Shown here piece by piece: positions 21,246-30,779 of a stretch of DNA of 64,000 nt. Made by a program: the position numbers and the translations under genes. Source of the stretch: Karalla daura (lineage: Eukaryota > Chordata > Actinopteri > Chaetodontiformes > Leiognathidae). Under the pieces are notes generated by a model, which worked only from the letters and a program-made list of their open reading frames with translations, had not been told where the DNA came from and did not search any database. The stretch covers positions 11,079,819-11,143,818 of the forward strand of contig CM055205.1 of NCBI GenBank assembly GCA_029224185.1. Reading direction: 5' to 3'. Positions within the stretch are counted from its first letter, which is position 1; each line of letters begins with the position of its first letter.

Positions 21246-21327
21246 GTTACATGCTTTGCTAAAACGGATCTACTCTTCAGTAGATCCGTTTTAGCAAAGA
21301 ATATAACATGGGTTGCGCAAACAGAGG
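21226..21327. repeat. Fold-back inverted repeat at end of lectin fragment
   Basis: Two arms of 49 bp (21226-21274 and 21279-21327) with a 4-bp spacer (CTTC) are reverse complements with 2 mismatches. The left arm contains the C-terminal end of the lectin CRD and its 3' flank; the right arm is the same segment inverted. It could form a strong hairpin or cruciform. Confidence 0.9.
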
Positions 21328-21742
21328 AAAGTATCCAATATGAAAAGATACATCAAACAATTCCAAAAACTTTCAATGATCTTTCAGTGATGATTTGTTT
21401 GTTTATTTGTTTGTTTGTTTCAGCATTGACCTTTGGATTAAAGAAAAACCTAATTAACTAAACTTAAGTGTTATGACAATTATCAAATTGTTTTGCCTGA
21501 GCCTCATCTCCTGGTTTTTCCTTGCAATAAATATAGCCACATGTAATGATTGACAGTGGGTGGCCAATAATAAACAAAATAGTTCTCAGTCAAATTATTG
21601 TTGAGTCGTGCACAAGCTGACTGCTCAACACTGCTTGATCTTATGGCTGTGGTCCTTATTTGTCACTCCAATAGAAAACATTTTAAAGTTAATAAATAAT
21701 ACTTGTTCAATCTGAGAACCACCGCAGCCAACATCGGTAATG

Positions 21743-21797
21743 TCTTTATATGCCGTCTTGGATTCCCCTCTGTTTGTGGAACTCACACTGGCAGTAG
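21743..21797 (+). pseudogene. Second short lectin C-terminal fragment
   Basis: ATATGCCGTCTTGGATTCCCCTCTG...GGAACTCACACTGGC matches the last codons of lectin D (CRLAFPSVCATRIG). It is joined directly to the GTTGTTGTTGACC module. The rest of the gene is absent. Confidence 0.7.
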
Positions 21798-21975
21798 CTC
21801 CTGTGTTGTTGTTGTTGACCTCAGTCTTAATATTTCCAGTAGAAGGGTTGCTGTATACTGCTGCTTCCTGCCCATGAGTCACCTTGTCATTAATATTAAC
21901 TGCCATAATTTCCACTTTCAACGCTTCTGTGCTTTGCTAGATATCAGAGGTATCTGCCAGGAAATAGTTTACTAG
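21780..21975 (+). repeat. GTTGTTGTTGAC module, copy
   Basis: Matches 1600-1765 (GACCTCAGTCTTAATATTTCC through TATCTGCCAGGAAATAGT). Confidence 0.6.
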
Positions 21976-22184
21976 CTCCACACTTTTATAGTTCCACATC
22001 AGCACAGTTGCAATGATAATGGTTTTGTTTCAGTAAGTACTGATAAGAATGTCACAGTTCTTTTCGTGCCACAGCAAGGAAAAAAACAGCGCATGTGAGG
22101 TAGTGAAATCTAATCTCAATATAAATCTAAAAAATAAACAGTGGTATAAATCATGCACTCTTTGTACAAAAAGATTAATGAAAT

Positions 22185-22345
22185 GCTGCAGTCTAGTGGT
22201 GAAGGACCTGAACTGCAAACCCTCAGATTCGAAGCCTCCCATGACTGTAGCATCCTTGTCATGGCACCTCACCCCAGTTGCTCCCCTTTATAAGTTGCTC
22301 TCGATAAAAATGTCTGTGAAATGAGTAAATGTAAAAGTCAAACAG
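22185..22345 (+). mobile_element. Fish tRNA-derived SINE relic, copy 2
   Basis: TCTAGTGGTGAAGGACC...CACCTCACCCCAGTTGCTCCCC...GATAAAAATGTCTGTGAAATGAGTAAATGTAAAAGTC: a degraded SINE with the same body as at 9600. It stands immediately upstream of the lectin pseudogene, where the promoter should be. Confidence 0.65.
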
Positions 22346-22442
22346 CAACAGATAGCCATTTAGGGGCCTTTAGGCCCATTTAGAGGAAAGACCATGTCCA
22401 ACTAAGGTACTTTGGCGACTTTGAGGGCGACTCTGACAGCAC

Positions 22443-22924
22443 CATGCTCTTCCTCCTCTTCCTCGGTGTGGCCGTGGGCACTACGCCTCCTGTAGAAGAC
22501 CATCCAGTGCCATTGCAGTGAGGTGGCTGTCCTGTGGTTCTGGCACAGTTACAACAGCCGCTGCTACAGATATGTGGCCAAACCGTTGTCCTGGGCTGAT
22601 GCTGAGCTCAACTGTCTGTCAATGGGAGGTAACCTGGTGTCCATCCACAACTTTGAGGAGGACAACTTTGTCCGACAGTTCGTCCAGATCTTTGATTCTA
22701 CCGGGAGAGGCACCTGGACTGGGCTCAGTGACATTCAGAATGAAGGCTACTGGTTGTGGTCTAATGGCTCCACAGTTAGGTTTTTGTCTTGGTCTCGTGG
22801 ACAGCCAAACGACGACCAAAATGAAGACTGCGGACAGACCAACTTCAGTGATGACATTAGATGGAATGACAATAAATGCCATCTTGCATTTCCTTCTGTT
22901 TGTGCAACTCGCCCTGGCTGTTAG
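22443..22924 (+). pseudogene. C-type lectin pseudogene (QPN motif)
   Basis: The leader GAGGGCGACTCTGACAGCACC and ATG are present, but the promoter with TATA box is gone. The signal peptide has lost one codon (FLFG reads FLG). An in-frame TGA occurs at codon 26, where the others have Arg or His, and a 1-bp insertion follows at about 22533. Beyond that the CRD is open to the normal end (22534-22924), with three disulfide pairs, WND and a terminal Cys. The ligand motif is QPN, intermediate between QPD and EPN. The intact CRD suggests recent inactivation; expression from elsewhere cannot be excluded. Confidence 0.85.
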
Positions 22925-23870
22925 AAACAGAGACAGTTACAATGTCTGAATCAGCCTGCTTACTGTTCACCTGATGCTGTAATTTCACAAACCTGATTGT
23001 ATCAAATGAACACTGCGAACTCATGTGTTCTTTTGCTCATGTTCTCTTGTGTTCATGCGCTGGTCATTGTGCAAAACTGTATTTACTCCAGGTATTCTCT
23101 GTGAGTGTTTTTATTGTATTTAGCAGCTGTAGCATTTCTGCTAATTCAGCTCTTCCACCTGTCGCTGTGAAATAATGCATAGTCAAGTCTTTGGTCAAAT
23201 AAAACTGTGCAAATGCAATTCTGAAAATTCTTGATGATCTCTCGTTGTAATTATTGTGTCCTGACAAAGCACACATAAAAGAAACATAGAAGATGTAGCC
23301 GTCAGAGGTAGATATGAATCAGAGGGATTGTTTGTCAGCTATTTAAAAATATAAGATGTTCATGATTAATGTGTTGCACATGCAATATAGGATAGTGCTG
23401 GGACAATTAAGAACAAGTGTCAGGTCGAGTGTAAACTGTAGTTCACCCATACATGCAATGATTTTACAGTTATAGTCCTTGTTCCCCTCTCAAATGAATG
23501 CTTTTTACTGGGCCAAAGGAACTGTTCAACCTAAGATGCACAAACATAGGCTCAGAAGGGGACAATAATGTTATGGCAAACTCTGATGTCTCACTTGCAC
23601 AGTAATCTCAATGATCCATTTAAGATGTGTGTAAAATGATTCAAATACATTTTAAACATTTAGATATTTTAAAGAGGTTATTTGCAGTAGTTGAGAAATC
23701 TATGTGAGTGAAACTGTGTGATAATGTTGATAAGGAATCAGTGCAACTGAATGAAAGTGAAATTGAATTCAGTATGAGAAGAAACAGCTACTTAAACAGC
23801 AACTTATTAAAGTTGTGATAACAGTACACAATTGTTCACCTCGGTCAGTGTTCATCAATTCCTCAATTTT
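22925..23870 (+). other. Pseudogene 3' flank
   Basis: Lectin 3' UTR phrase at about 22945-23010 and AATAAA at about 23197. The segment 23590-23790 is the empty-site counterpart of the LTR locus at 6231. No gene. Confidence 0.5.
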
Positions 23871-23874
23871 GATT

Positions 23875-24008
23875 TGTTTCCTGCTCCAACACAAAGTGAT
23901 CAGCCAATCATCAAGCTCCACAGAAGGCTGACGATGAGGCACTCATTTGTTGGATCAGAAAACATCTAAAACATGCAGGACAGTGGTCCTTGACAATCAG
24001 AATTGAGG
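23875..24008. mobile_element. MITE-like fish repeat, copy 1
   Basis: TTTCCTGCTCCAACACAAAGTGATCAGC...AACATCTAAAACATGCAGGACAGTGGTCC...GAGGAACACTGATG. Related copies are at 37435-37580 and 41215-41395. It looks like the common fish non-autonomous DNA element with a CTCCAACACACCTGATT/AATCAGGTGTGTTG internal palindrome. Confidence 0.6.
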
Positions 24009-24014
24009 AACACT

Positions 24015-24330
24015 GATGTAAGTAGTTTGAAGCGGCACTGCTGACATGCTATCTCTGTAGCCACAGGGGGGCAGCAGAATACAAAGTTAGTGAAATGATG
24101 CCTGCTATTTCCAGTCGTTTCTGTGACTCATATTGAGCTCATCATTTCCCTCTATTGTGTAAATTACATGTATAACTGACAGATAAATAGTACAATATAC
24201 AGTAATGATGATGGCAATTTAATTCATAAACATTCGAAAGTTTCAGCAAACTGCATTTATTATTGTTTTGCATGTAGGCTTCAGTTTTCCTGAATGCACT
24301 GCGGGCACAAAATAAAATGGCACTTAACTC
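24015..24330 (+). repeat. Lectin-array 3' flank module, diverged copy 6 (array end)
   Basis: Recognised by GTAGCCACAGGGGGGCAGCAGAA and the following TTTCCCTCTATTGTGTAAATTACA...GCGGGCACAAAATAAA. It marks the right edge of the lectin array. CTCF-like CCACAGGGGGGCAG is at 24061-24074. Confidence 0.6.
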
Positions 24331-25368
24331 ATTGATATACAAAGAAAAACACACTCAGTTGGATGTTGATGATGCTGGACTGCTGAAAAGACCTCACATA
24401 AAAGGATCAACCTCTATTAAACATAGGACCAGTGACTTCTGATGTCAGACATGCAATTGTGTGTGAGAGAGACTATTTTAATCTGAAAGAATAATTGTGG
24501 ACCCCACAGACAAAGAGACTGTGGTGGCAGAGGAGGGGAAGAAGTGTGTGTGCATGTGTGTGTGAAGTACAGTTAGTGGTGTTTTTCGACCCACGGGGCA
24601 GCGCTATGGCTCCCTGATGCGGCTAACACCCATTATTTCGCAGTCATGCTGATGGGTGTTTTACCCAGCAGGCGTCTGACAGTGGAACAATGCTGCAGGA
24701 TGCACAGTCGAGTACAAATGAGAGAAGTGAGAAGACGGGATTGTTGAGATGCAGGTGCTGTGTATTGTCGAAATTGACAGCACAGATTTTAGGCGGGCAG
24801 GGTTGGTGTCAGGTTTTTCAAAGCACTGGGGTGAAAGCCAGAGTCAGGCCTACCCTGGGTTTAGCTATATTGTCTGTAAAGGTTTTGTATTGCATTCTGA
24901 AGGTTGTTAATACTAGTCGAAAATTCAATATAAGGTCTGACAAAGTGAGATGGCTCTTCATCTCATTATTATTATATTTCTAATCAATATACATGTACGC
25001 TAATAAACTAATAACTCGGACTGTAACTGTTAGTAAAAAAAAAAAGTTTGGAGTAATTGTTAGTAATTGTTAGTGTGTGTTGCAGGTGTCTGCTAGAGAT
25101 CTTCAGTTCATATAGAGCGAAGGCAAGGACCACACCCTACACAGGTTGTTAGCCTGGAGCTGCAAGCAGTGAAGGCCAAAGTACAACAAAAACAGGAAAA
25201 ATGTCTTGATTTCCTTCTGGGATTCAGATCTCTAAGACTAGGGGAAAAATGTCAGTGCACAGACCTTATTTTCTACCTTACTACATTTCTTCTTGCTACA
25301 CTGGTTGGCTATAGGTGTTTCTAGAGCTAAGGTGATCAGCTCACCTCAACACAACTTATGACATGCAA
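24330..25368. other. Intergenic, no gene seen
   Basis: AT-rich with short TG runs near 24545-24565 and a fragment of the interspersed repeat near 25090-25150. No open frame looks real. Confidence 0.4.
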
Positions 25369-25630
25369 CCAATAAGGTTGTCAAAACCAGTCATTACAAG
25401 TGTCTCTATGTATGACGTTATGTATAATAGATCAACACAATGTAATGCCCTTCTACACTGACTACATGCAATAAGGTAATTATTTACTATTTAGTGCAAC
25501 TAATAAGGTTGTCCAAATCAGTCATTAGTATCTCTATTTATGACTTTATACTAGATTAACAAAATTGTATGCTCTATTATATTGACTACACAGTAATAAG
25601 ATGATTGTTGACTATACTATTTAACTTCAA
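25369..25630. repeat. Two-copy tandem repeat, unit about 128 bp
   Basis: CAACCAATAAGGTTGTCAAAACCAGTCATT... (from 25369) repeats as CAACTAATAAGGTTGTCCAAATCAGTCATT... (from about 25497). Both contain TCTCTAT-TATGAC and end with TTGACTA/TTTACTATTTA. The copies are diverged, so this is old. Confidence 0.7.
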
Positions 25631-25959
25631 ATAAATTCAGCAAAGAGTACTGAATTAACCTCTGAATAGTAGTTCTTAAACTTAAGGACTTCAAAGACTG
25701 ACACTGTTATACTCGATTTGTGGGTTGCTCAAGTCACCCACTTTAGACTGGGACCATACAGAGCAGATAACCAAGGCCCCTATCCACGGTGTATTTCCCT
25801 GCCCTCCCTCTGCGTGTGCCGTTGTAAGCTCCAGCAGGTCACCCGCAGACACCGTTAAGTCGATTTCTGATTTATACTTTGACAGCACGATGACTGAAAG
25901 TCTCCTCAGATATCATTTAATTTCAGACTCAGCAGCACATGAAGCAACTCATTCTCAAC

Positions 25960-26311
25960 TATAACCACGCCCACAGACTCTTTTCGCGCGGAAGAATGGA
26001 CGAGACCAATGTGACTGTGGGGGTGCCTAGAAGAAAAGGATATTCCGGATTTTAAAAAGTAATGCTTTTGTCAGCAAATGATTGATATAATTTATTTTAA
26101 ATAATATAGTTGTCGAGTTTATCCTGAAAAAGTATATATTTTTGACTCAAATACTAATTTTAACAGAAAACTACCAATAGAAACGCCCCTATTTTGCCAA
26201 TCGCCAGACTTCTGTACGGGTTTGTATTTAAATCCACCTCTGGTGTCTGCGCTTCATGTTTATAAAGAAAACTTTCCGTTGGACCTACATTTACCACAAA
26301 TCGGAAGTAAA
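25960..26311 (+). promoter_or_regulatory. cdca7l: cdca7l promoter region
   Basis: The E2F-type site TTTCGCGC is at 25982-25989. CCAAT boxes are at 26174-26178 and 26197-26201, and a TATAAA string is at 26261-26266, all within 330 bp of the ATG. This is the usual make-up of a cell-cycle-regulated promoter, and CDCA7 family genes are known E2F/Myc targets. The transcription start is not visible directly. Confidence 0.55.
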
Positions 26312-29300
26312 ATGACTCTGGCGTCTAAGGTAAGCGACAGAGCGGTGCCTTTGTACACATTTCTGTTTTCCACTTTGGTTTTGTGGCGCAGAGGCGTCGC
26401 AACGAGGCTATATGAACAGTGTTCTTAACAGGCAGCGTTGTCGGCTTGGCTGATCACCGTTTTTAGATCTCCCTCCTTGTAATGAGCTGATATCTACTTG
26501 CACCGTTAACCCAGACATCCTATCACTTTGTTATTACTCAAACACCATTGCGAAAACGTCGTATTCCGTCTTTATTTTGACCTGGGAAAAAAAAGAGCCT
26601 ACACGTGACCAGTGACATTTTGTCTACATTTTTGAACAAAGTAAAAGACTGACGTCAAAGTAAAGCAGAGGATCTGCAGTGCTTCGTGTAGGAGCTTTAT
26701 TTGTCAATGTAAGGTGTGTTTACTCCCGACAAGGTCAAAGGTCAACGGATATTCACAAATGGGACATCAACCATAGAGCTGAGACTGTGTGCTGTAACTT
26801 TGTTTTAGAGTTGGTTTTCTGTATTAACTTGAACTGATGACATGTCAATGAAAATATACGGGAACATTCCTTCTTTATGAGTCTCAGACCCCCACACCTA
26901 CCCGCCCACGCTCACACACACATACACACACACTCACACACACCCTGTTAAAAATGGACTGTGCATTGCATCTACCTTTGTTGTCTTGCAAATTTTCTGA
27001 TTCAAAAATATTTGCAAATTGAATGTGACACTGATTGCAAAATGATTACATGCTTGCATTTGTTTTCTCTCCCTTTTGCTGATGCTTTACAGGACTTTAC
27101 AGGACTCACTGATCCAGAGAGTGGGCTTCAGTATTTTAGGATTCTACATTTTACATTACATTATGGTGCTGAATTAATATGCTGTTTGCTCTGACTCCTG
27201 GCAGGCTCCATGTTTTAAATCAAAGTTCATTACTGCGGAGCTGGCTCATCTCTTCAGCCAGTCCGACACTGAGGAGGAGTTTGAAGGTTTCAGCGAGGAT
27301 GAGGAGGAAGAAGACGGAGGACGTTTTAACAAACGCCGAAAGACCAAGGTAGGAATGATGTTTTTTTTTTCTTGGTTGTATTGTTTGAAAAAAGTCTGAA
27401 AGACCAGAATAAAAGATCTTTGTCGACAAATTTCTCCTCCAGGAGATGGATTTGGAGGAGGAGGAGAGCGACATGGACACCGGCTTCTACTCTGATTGCG
27501 AGGAGCCGCCAACGACCAAGAGGAGGAGTCTTTTAGTAGCTTTGAGGTATGTTTGTCAGTGTATATATGTTAAGTTATTCCTTACTGCTGTCCTGAGAGC
27601 GATTGTGTTGATTCTAGTGTGAATTAACGGCCTTCTGATTCTAATCTTGCATCTCAGGTTTCCGGTCAAAAAGCCATCTACCCCCAAAGAGGAACCACAG
27701 GACAAAAAGGCCAAAAAGCCAGTCAAGAAAACTTCTCCTCCGCAGAGAGCGAGAGGAAGGCAGCGGATGAAGCGGCAACCACAGGATGAGGATGAGGAAG
27801 AGGAGGCGGAGGAAGAAGAAGACAAGGAGGAGGTCCTATCTCAGAGCCTGAGCAAACGAGACAAAAACATCAAGGAAAACAAAGCCATGGTATCAGACCT
27901 TTCTACAGTCTGCGGTCCGATCTGTTGTCTGATGTAACTCTGAATCTGTACATTGTCAGATGTGCTGTGACCCCGCTCCTCTCTCTGTCCTCCAGCTGGC
28001 CCAGCTGTTTGCTGATCTGAGCACCATGGCTGACCTGACTCTGCCCACCACCCCTAAAGTGAGTGCAGGCACCGCCAATGTTTTCTCACCACCACAAAAT
28101 ATCATATCAGAAACACAGTCTCATCTTCAAGTCTATGTGTGATTTAAAAAAAAAAACATGGTTACCTGACTGCAAATGCGTCAAGTTGTCAGTGTTGAAT
28201 CACTTGTATATGAGTATTCGAGGACAGGTTGCAGCCATACCTATGAACCATTTCACACTAACTTGTAGATTAATCATGTTAATCCAATGTGAGTGTGCCC
28301 AAGGGATCGATAAAGTTTGTAGCTCTATCTCTATTTTATCTGTCTTGTATTTTAGTGATGGGGTTTGATCCTGACTGTGCCTTAACTCCTGCAGAAGAAG
28401 AAGCGAGCGTCGGAGAAGGTGACGCCCCGGAAACGCAAGTTGGATGCAGGGGTAGAGTCAGAGCGGAGGAACCCTTCCCGAAGGGCTCGTCCTCCAGAGA
28501 ACTTTGCAGTGGAGAAGAAGGAGCCAGTGATCCACAGAAGCCCCAGGACTGTGGACGTCAGGAGACTGATGGAGGTTTGACGCACATGCCTTGTTGATAA
28601 TGTTCATAGATTTCTATAGTATAACCCCTAGAGTCATTAAGATCATAGCTTTGTATATTTTTTTAATCTTGTATATCATACCCAAATGCTATGCAAATGC
28701 CCCCCAACCCCCAGAAAACGCTTGTATGAAAGTGTAAATACATAAGATATATGACTGTAAATTTTTTTTTGTTTAATGGGATGGAAATTTCTTCAAAACC
28801 CAATTCATATTCTGAATTTTTTGTATAATAGGGCCTTCATAAGTCCAGCCTCCACTGTGTCTTGATACTGTATGAAAAAAGTTGCTCACTCTCTTCTCAG
28901 GCAACATGATGTCTGTTGTCTTTTAGGTGGATGAGGAACACATCCATGACGGACAGGGGAAGAAGAAGAAGCGCATCAGTTCCAGGAGGAGCCAGTATGA
29001 CGTGAGGTCGGTGGACGAGATCACCGAGGAGGACCTGGAGAACATCGCGTACCGCAGCAAAGACAAGATCTGGGACAAGGAGAACGTGAGTCGCACCGTC
29101 GCCACATAACGTAGATGTACACTGCGTTGGAGTGGCTTGACATGCGTGCTGTTTTCTCTTCCTCCCAGGGCAGCTCGTGTCACCAGTGCAGGCAGAAGAC
29201 CCTGGACACCAAGACGGTGTGTCGCAGCGGTTACTGCGTGGGGGCCAAAGGTCAGTTCTGTGGACCCTGTCTGAAGAACCGCTACGGGGAGGACGTCCGT

Positions 29301-29326
29301 GAGGTGCTGCTCGACCCGGTCAGTAG

Positions 29327-29414
<88 letters not shown>

Positions 29415-30039
29415 CCATATATATGAATTGATTTGAGAGTGAAAAGGGGCTCGATGAACTATGGGTGGCTGAATAATGAATATTGTCATTACTCCTGAAT
29501 GTAGAGGAGGTACATGTAGGCGTGCACACAGAGGTAACAGGTATACCTAATAGAATTATTTATTGAATTATTAAGATGAAGGTTAGTCCTAGGACGCCTC
29601 AGCATGGCTTCATTTTTGCAGCAGAGCAGCAGCACGGCCGCTCACCCACCTCTAACTTGGCCCATTTTATTTGTAGACCTGGTCGTGTCCCATCTGCCGT
29701 GGGATGTGCAACTGCAGCCTGTGTCGGAAGAAGGAGGGCCGCTGCGCCACTGGCATCCTGGTGGGACTGGCCCGCTACAACGGCCACGGCAACGTGCACG
29801 AGTATCTGGAGAGGTACGTGCGCAGAGCAGCCAGCCATCTACAGGCAGACGCTGATGTTTGGCTGTTTCGGCTGATACGGAGGGAAGGGAATGCACCTTT
29901 TTTTTGAGAGCTCTGATCGATTTTTAAAATGCATGTCACGCAGCTGTGGCTGAGAGGTAGGTACTGTGCGCTGGCAGCAGATGGCGCTCTCACGTCTGGT
30001 TTTTGTCTCCACCACAGCATTCAGAAGGAGCTGCAGTGA
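26312..30039 (+). CDS. cdca7l: CDCA7-like zinc-finger protein, 10 coding exons, 402 aa
   Basis: Coding exons: 26312-26329, 27205-27348, 27443-27546, 27658-27889, 27996-28058, 28395-28574, 28927-29085, 29169-29318, 29677-29813 and 30018-30039. All have GT..AG ends and matching phases. The N-terminus is acidic (EEEFEGFSEDEEEEDGG), followed by a basic stretch; KRDKNIKENKAMLAQL (in the region of residues 154-170) is a family signature. The C-terminal cysteine-rich domain starts with CHQC at 304-307 and continues through GQFCGPC to CNCSLC in exon 9; it is the 4-CXXC zinc finger. Family members recruit the HELLS remodeller and read hemimethylated DNA in the nucleus. NIKENKAMLAQL, RPPENFA and the YLESIQKEL end fit CDCA7L better than CDCA7, as do the neighbours sp4 and sp8. 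Naming in fish may differ. Confidence 0.9.
26732..26744 (+). promoter_or_regulatory. DR1 nuclear-receptor-like site in cdca7l intron 1
   Basis: AGGTCA-A-AGGTCA: two perfect half-sites separated by one base, the form bound by RXR heterodimers, HNF4 and COUP-TF. Seen in sequence; use is unknown. Confidence 0.4.
29328..29412. repeat. (CA)n microsatellite in cdca7l intron 8
   Basis: About 42 CA units starting 9 bp after the exon 8 splice donor (GT at 29319-29320). It is probably length-variable. Confidence 0.95.
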
Positions 30040-30460
30040 GGAGTCCAGAGAGGAGAGGCTGCTGGTGTGATGCAGCCGCCGCCTGGTGCAGGCCCTCTGC
30101 CTTACAGTACTGTAGAGCTCATTCCACGCACATCGTTAGTTTAGTCTGACCTTTTACATAACCGTAGGAACAAAAGCAAGGTGCTACTTGAATGTCACCT
30201 TAGCGTTGAGGCACATACACTGTTCATATATTTTATATATCCAGGTTTAAGGCTGCATAAAATGCAGGGGTGTTTTACTGTTTCAAAGTCAGTACTTTTT
30301 TAAGTGTGAGTTGTATATTTTACTCGTGTTCCCTAGAGGAAGCGCATTTTGATTGCATGCGTTCGGAGTTTCAGATCAAAACTCACTCAGCAACCAGTGA
30401 GAAATTGAGAAACTTTTCATATTTTTGTCTACTGTAAAGTTCAATAAAGGACAGAATTAT
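30040..30460 (+). other. cdca7l: cdca7l 3' UTR with poly(A) signal
   Basis: AATAAA at 30443-30448 is the first canonical poly(A) signal after the stop, giving a 3' UTR of roughly 420 bases. No other gene lies between. Confidence 0.7.
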
Positions 30461-30681
30461 ACAAACCGTGTCCCATGTTTTTCATTCTTATCTATGCAGT
30501 TGTGTGCACTGGCAGAAGGTCAAGTCTGTTATTATTATTGTATATGTATGAAAGGATCGTCAAAAGGACAACCTCTACGCTGCACTGTATTTGAAATGTT
30601 CATGCAGCGGAGCCTGGATAAGCCGTGGTGCTCGTGCGTGTGCGTGGAGCTGCTGTGTCCCTGGTCTGATGTCCCCAGGTG

Positions 30682-30772
30682 GGGTCAGATCCAGGTCAGG
30701 CCTGGGCTCCAGGTGACCTGGGAGCGGGAGCTGCTCAGCTGCAGCTGCAGGGCCGAGGTCAGCCTGGGGTCA
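30682..30772 (+). promoter_or_regulatory. Pair of DR5 retinoic-acid-response-like elements
   Basis: GGGTCA-GATCC-AGGTCA at 30682-30698 and AGGTCA-GCCTG-GGGTCA at 30756-30772. Both are direct repeats with a 5-bp spacer, the form bound by RAR/RXR. Between them lies CAGGTGACCTG (30710-30720), an overlapping palindrome of the half-site. The surrounding 200 bp is GC-rich, unlike the flanks. It lies between the convergent 3' ends of cdca7l and sp4. Confidence 0.5.
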
Positions 30773-30779
30773 GCGTCCA

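Noticed and set aside
29115..29529. Long open frames across the (CA)n at 29328-29412
   Set aside because: They are Thr/His or Cys/Val runs from translating a dinucleotide repeat; the real coding sequence there is cdca7l exon 8, in another frame and ending at 29318.
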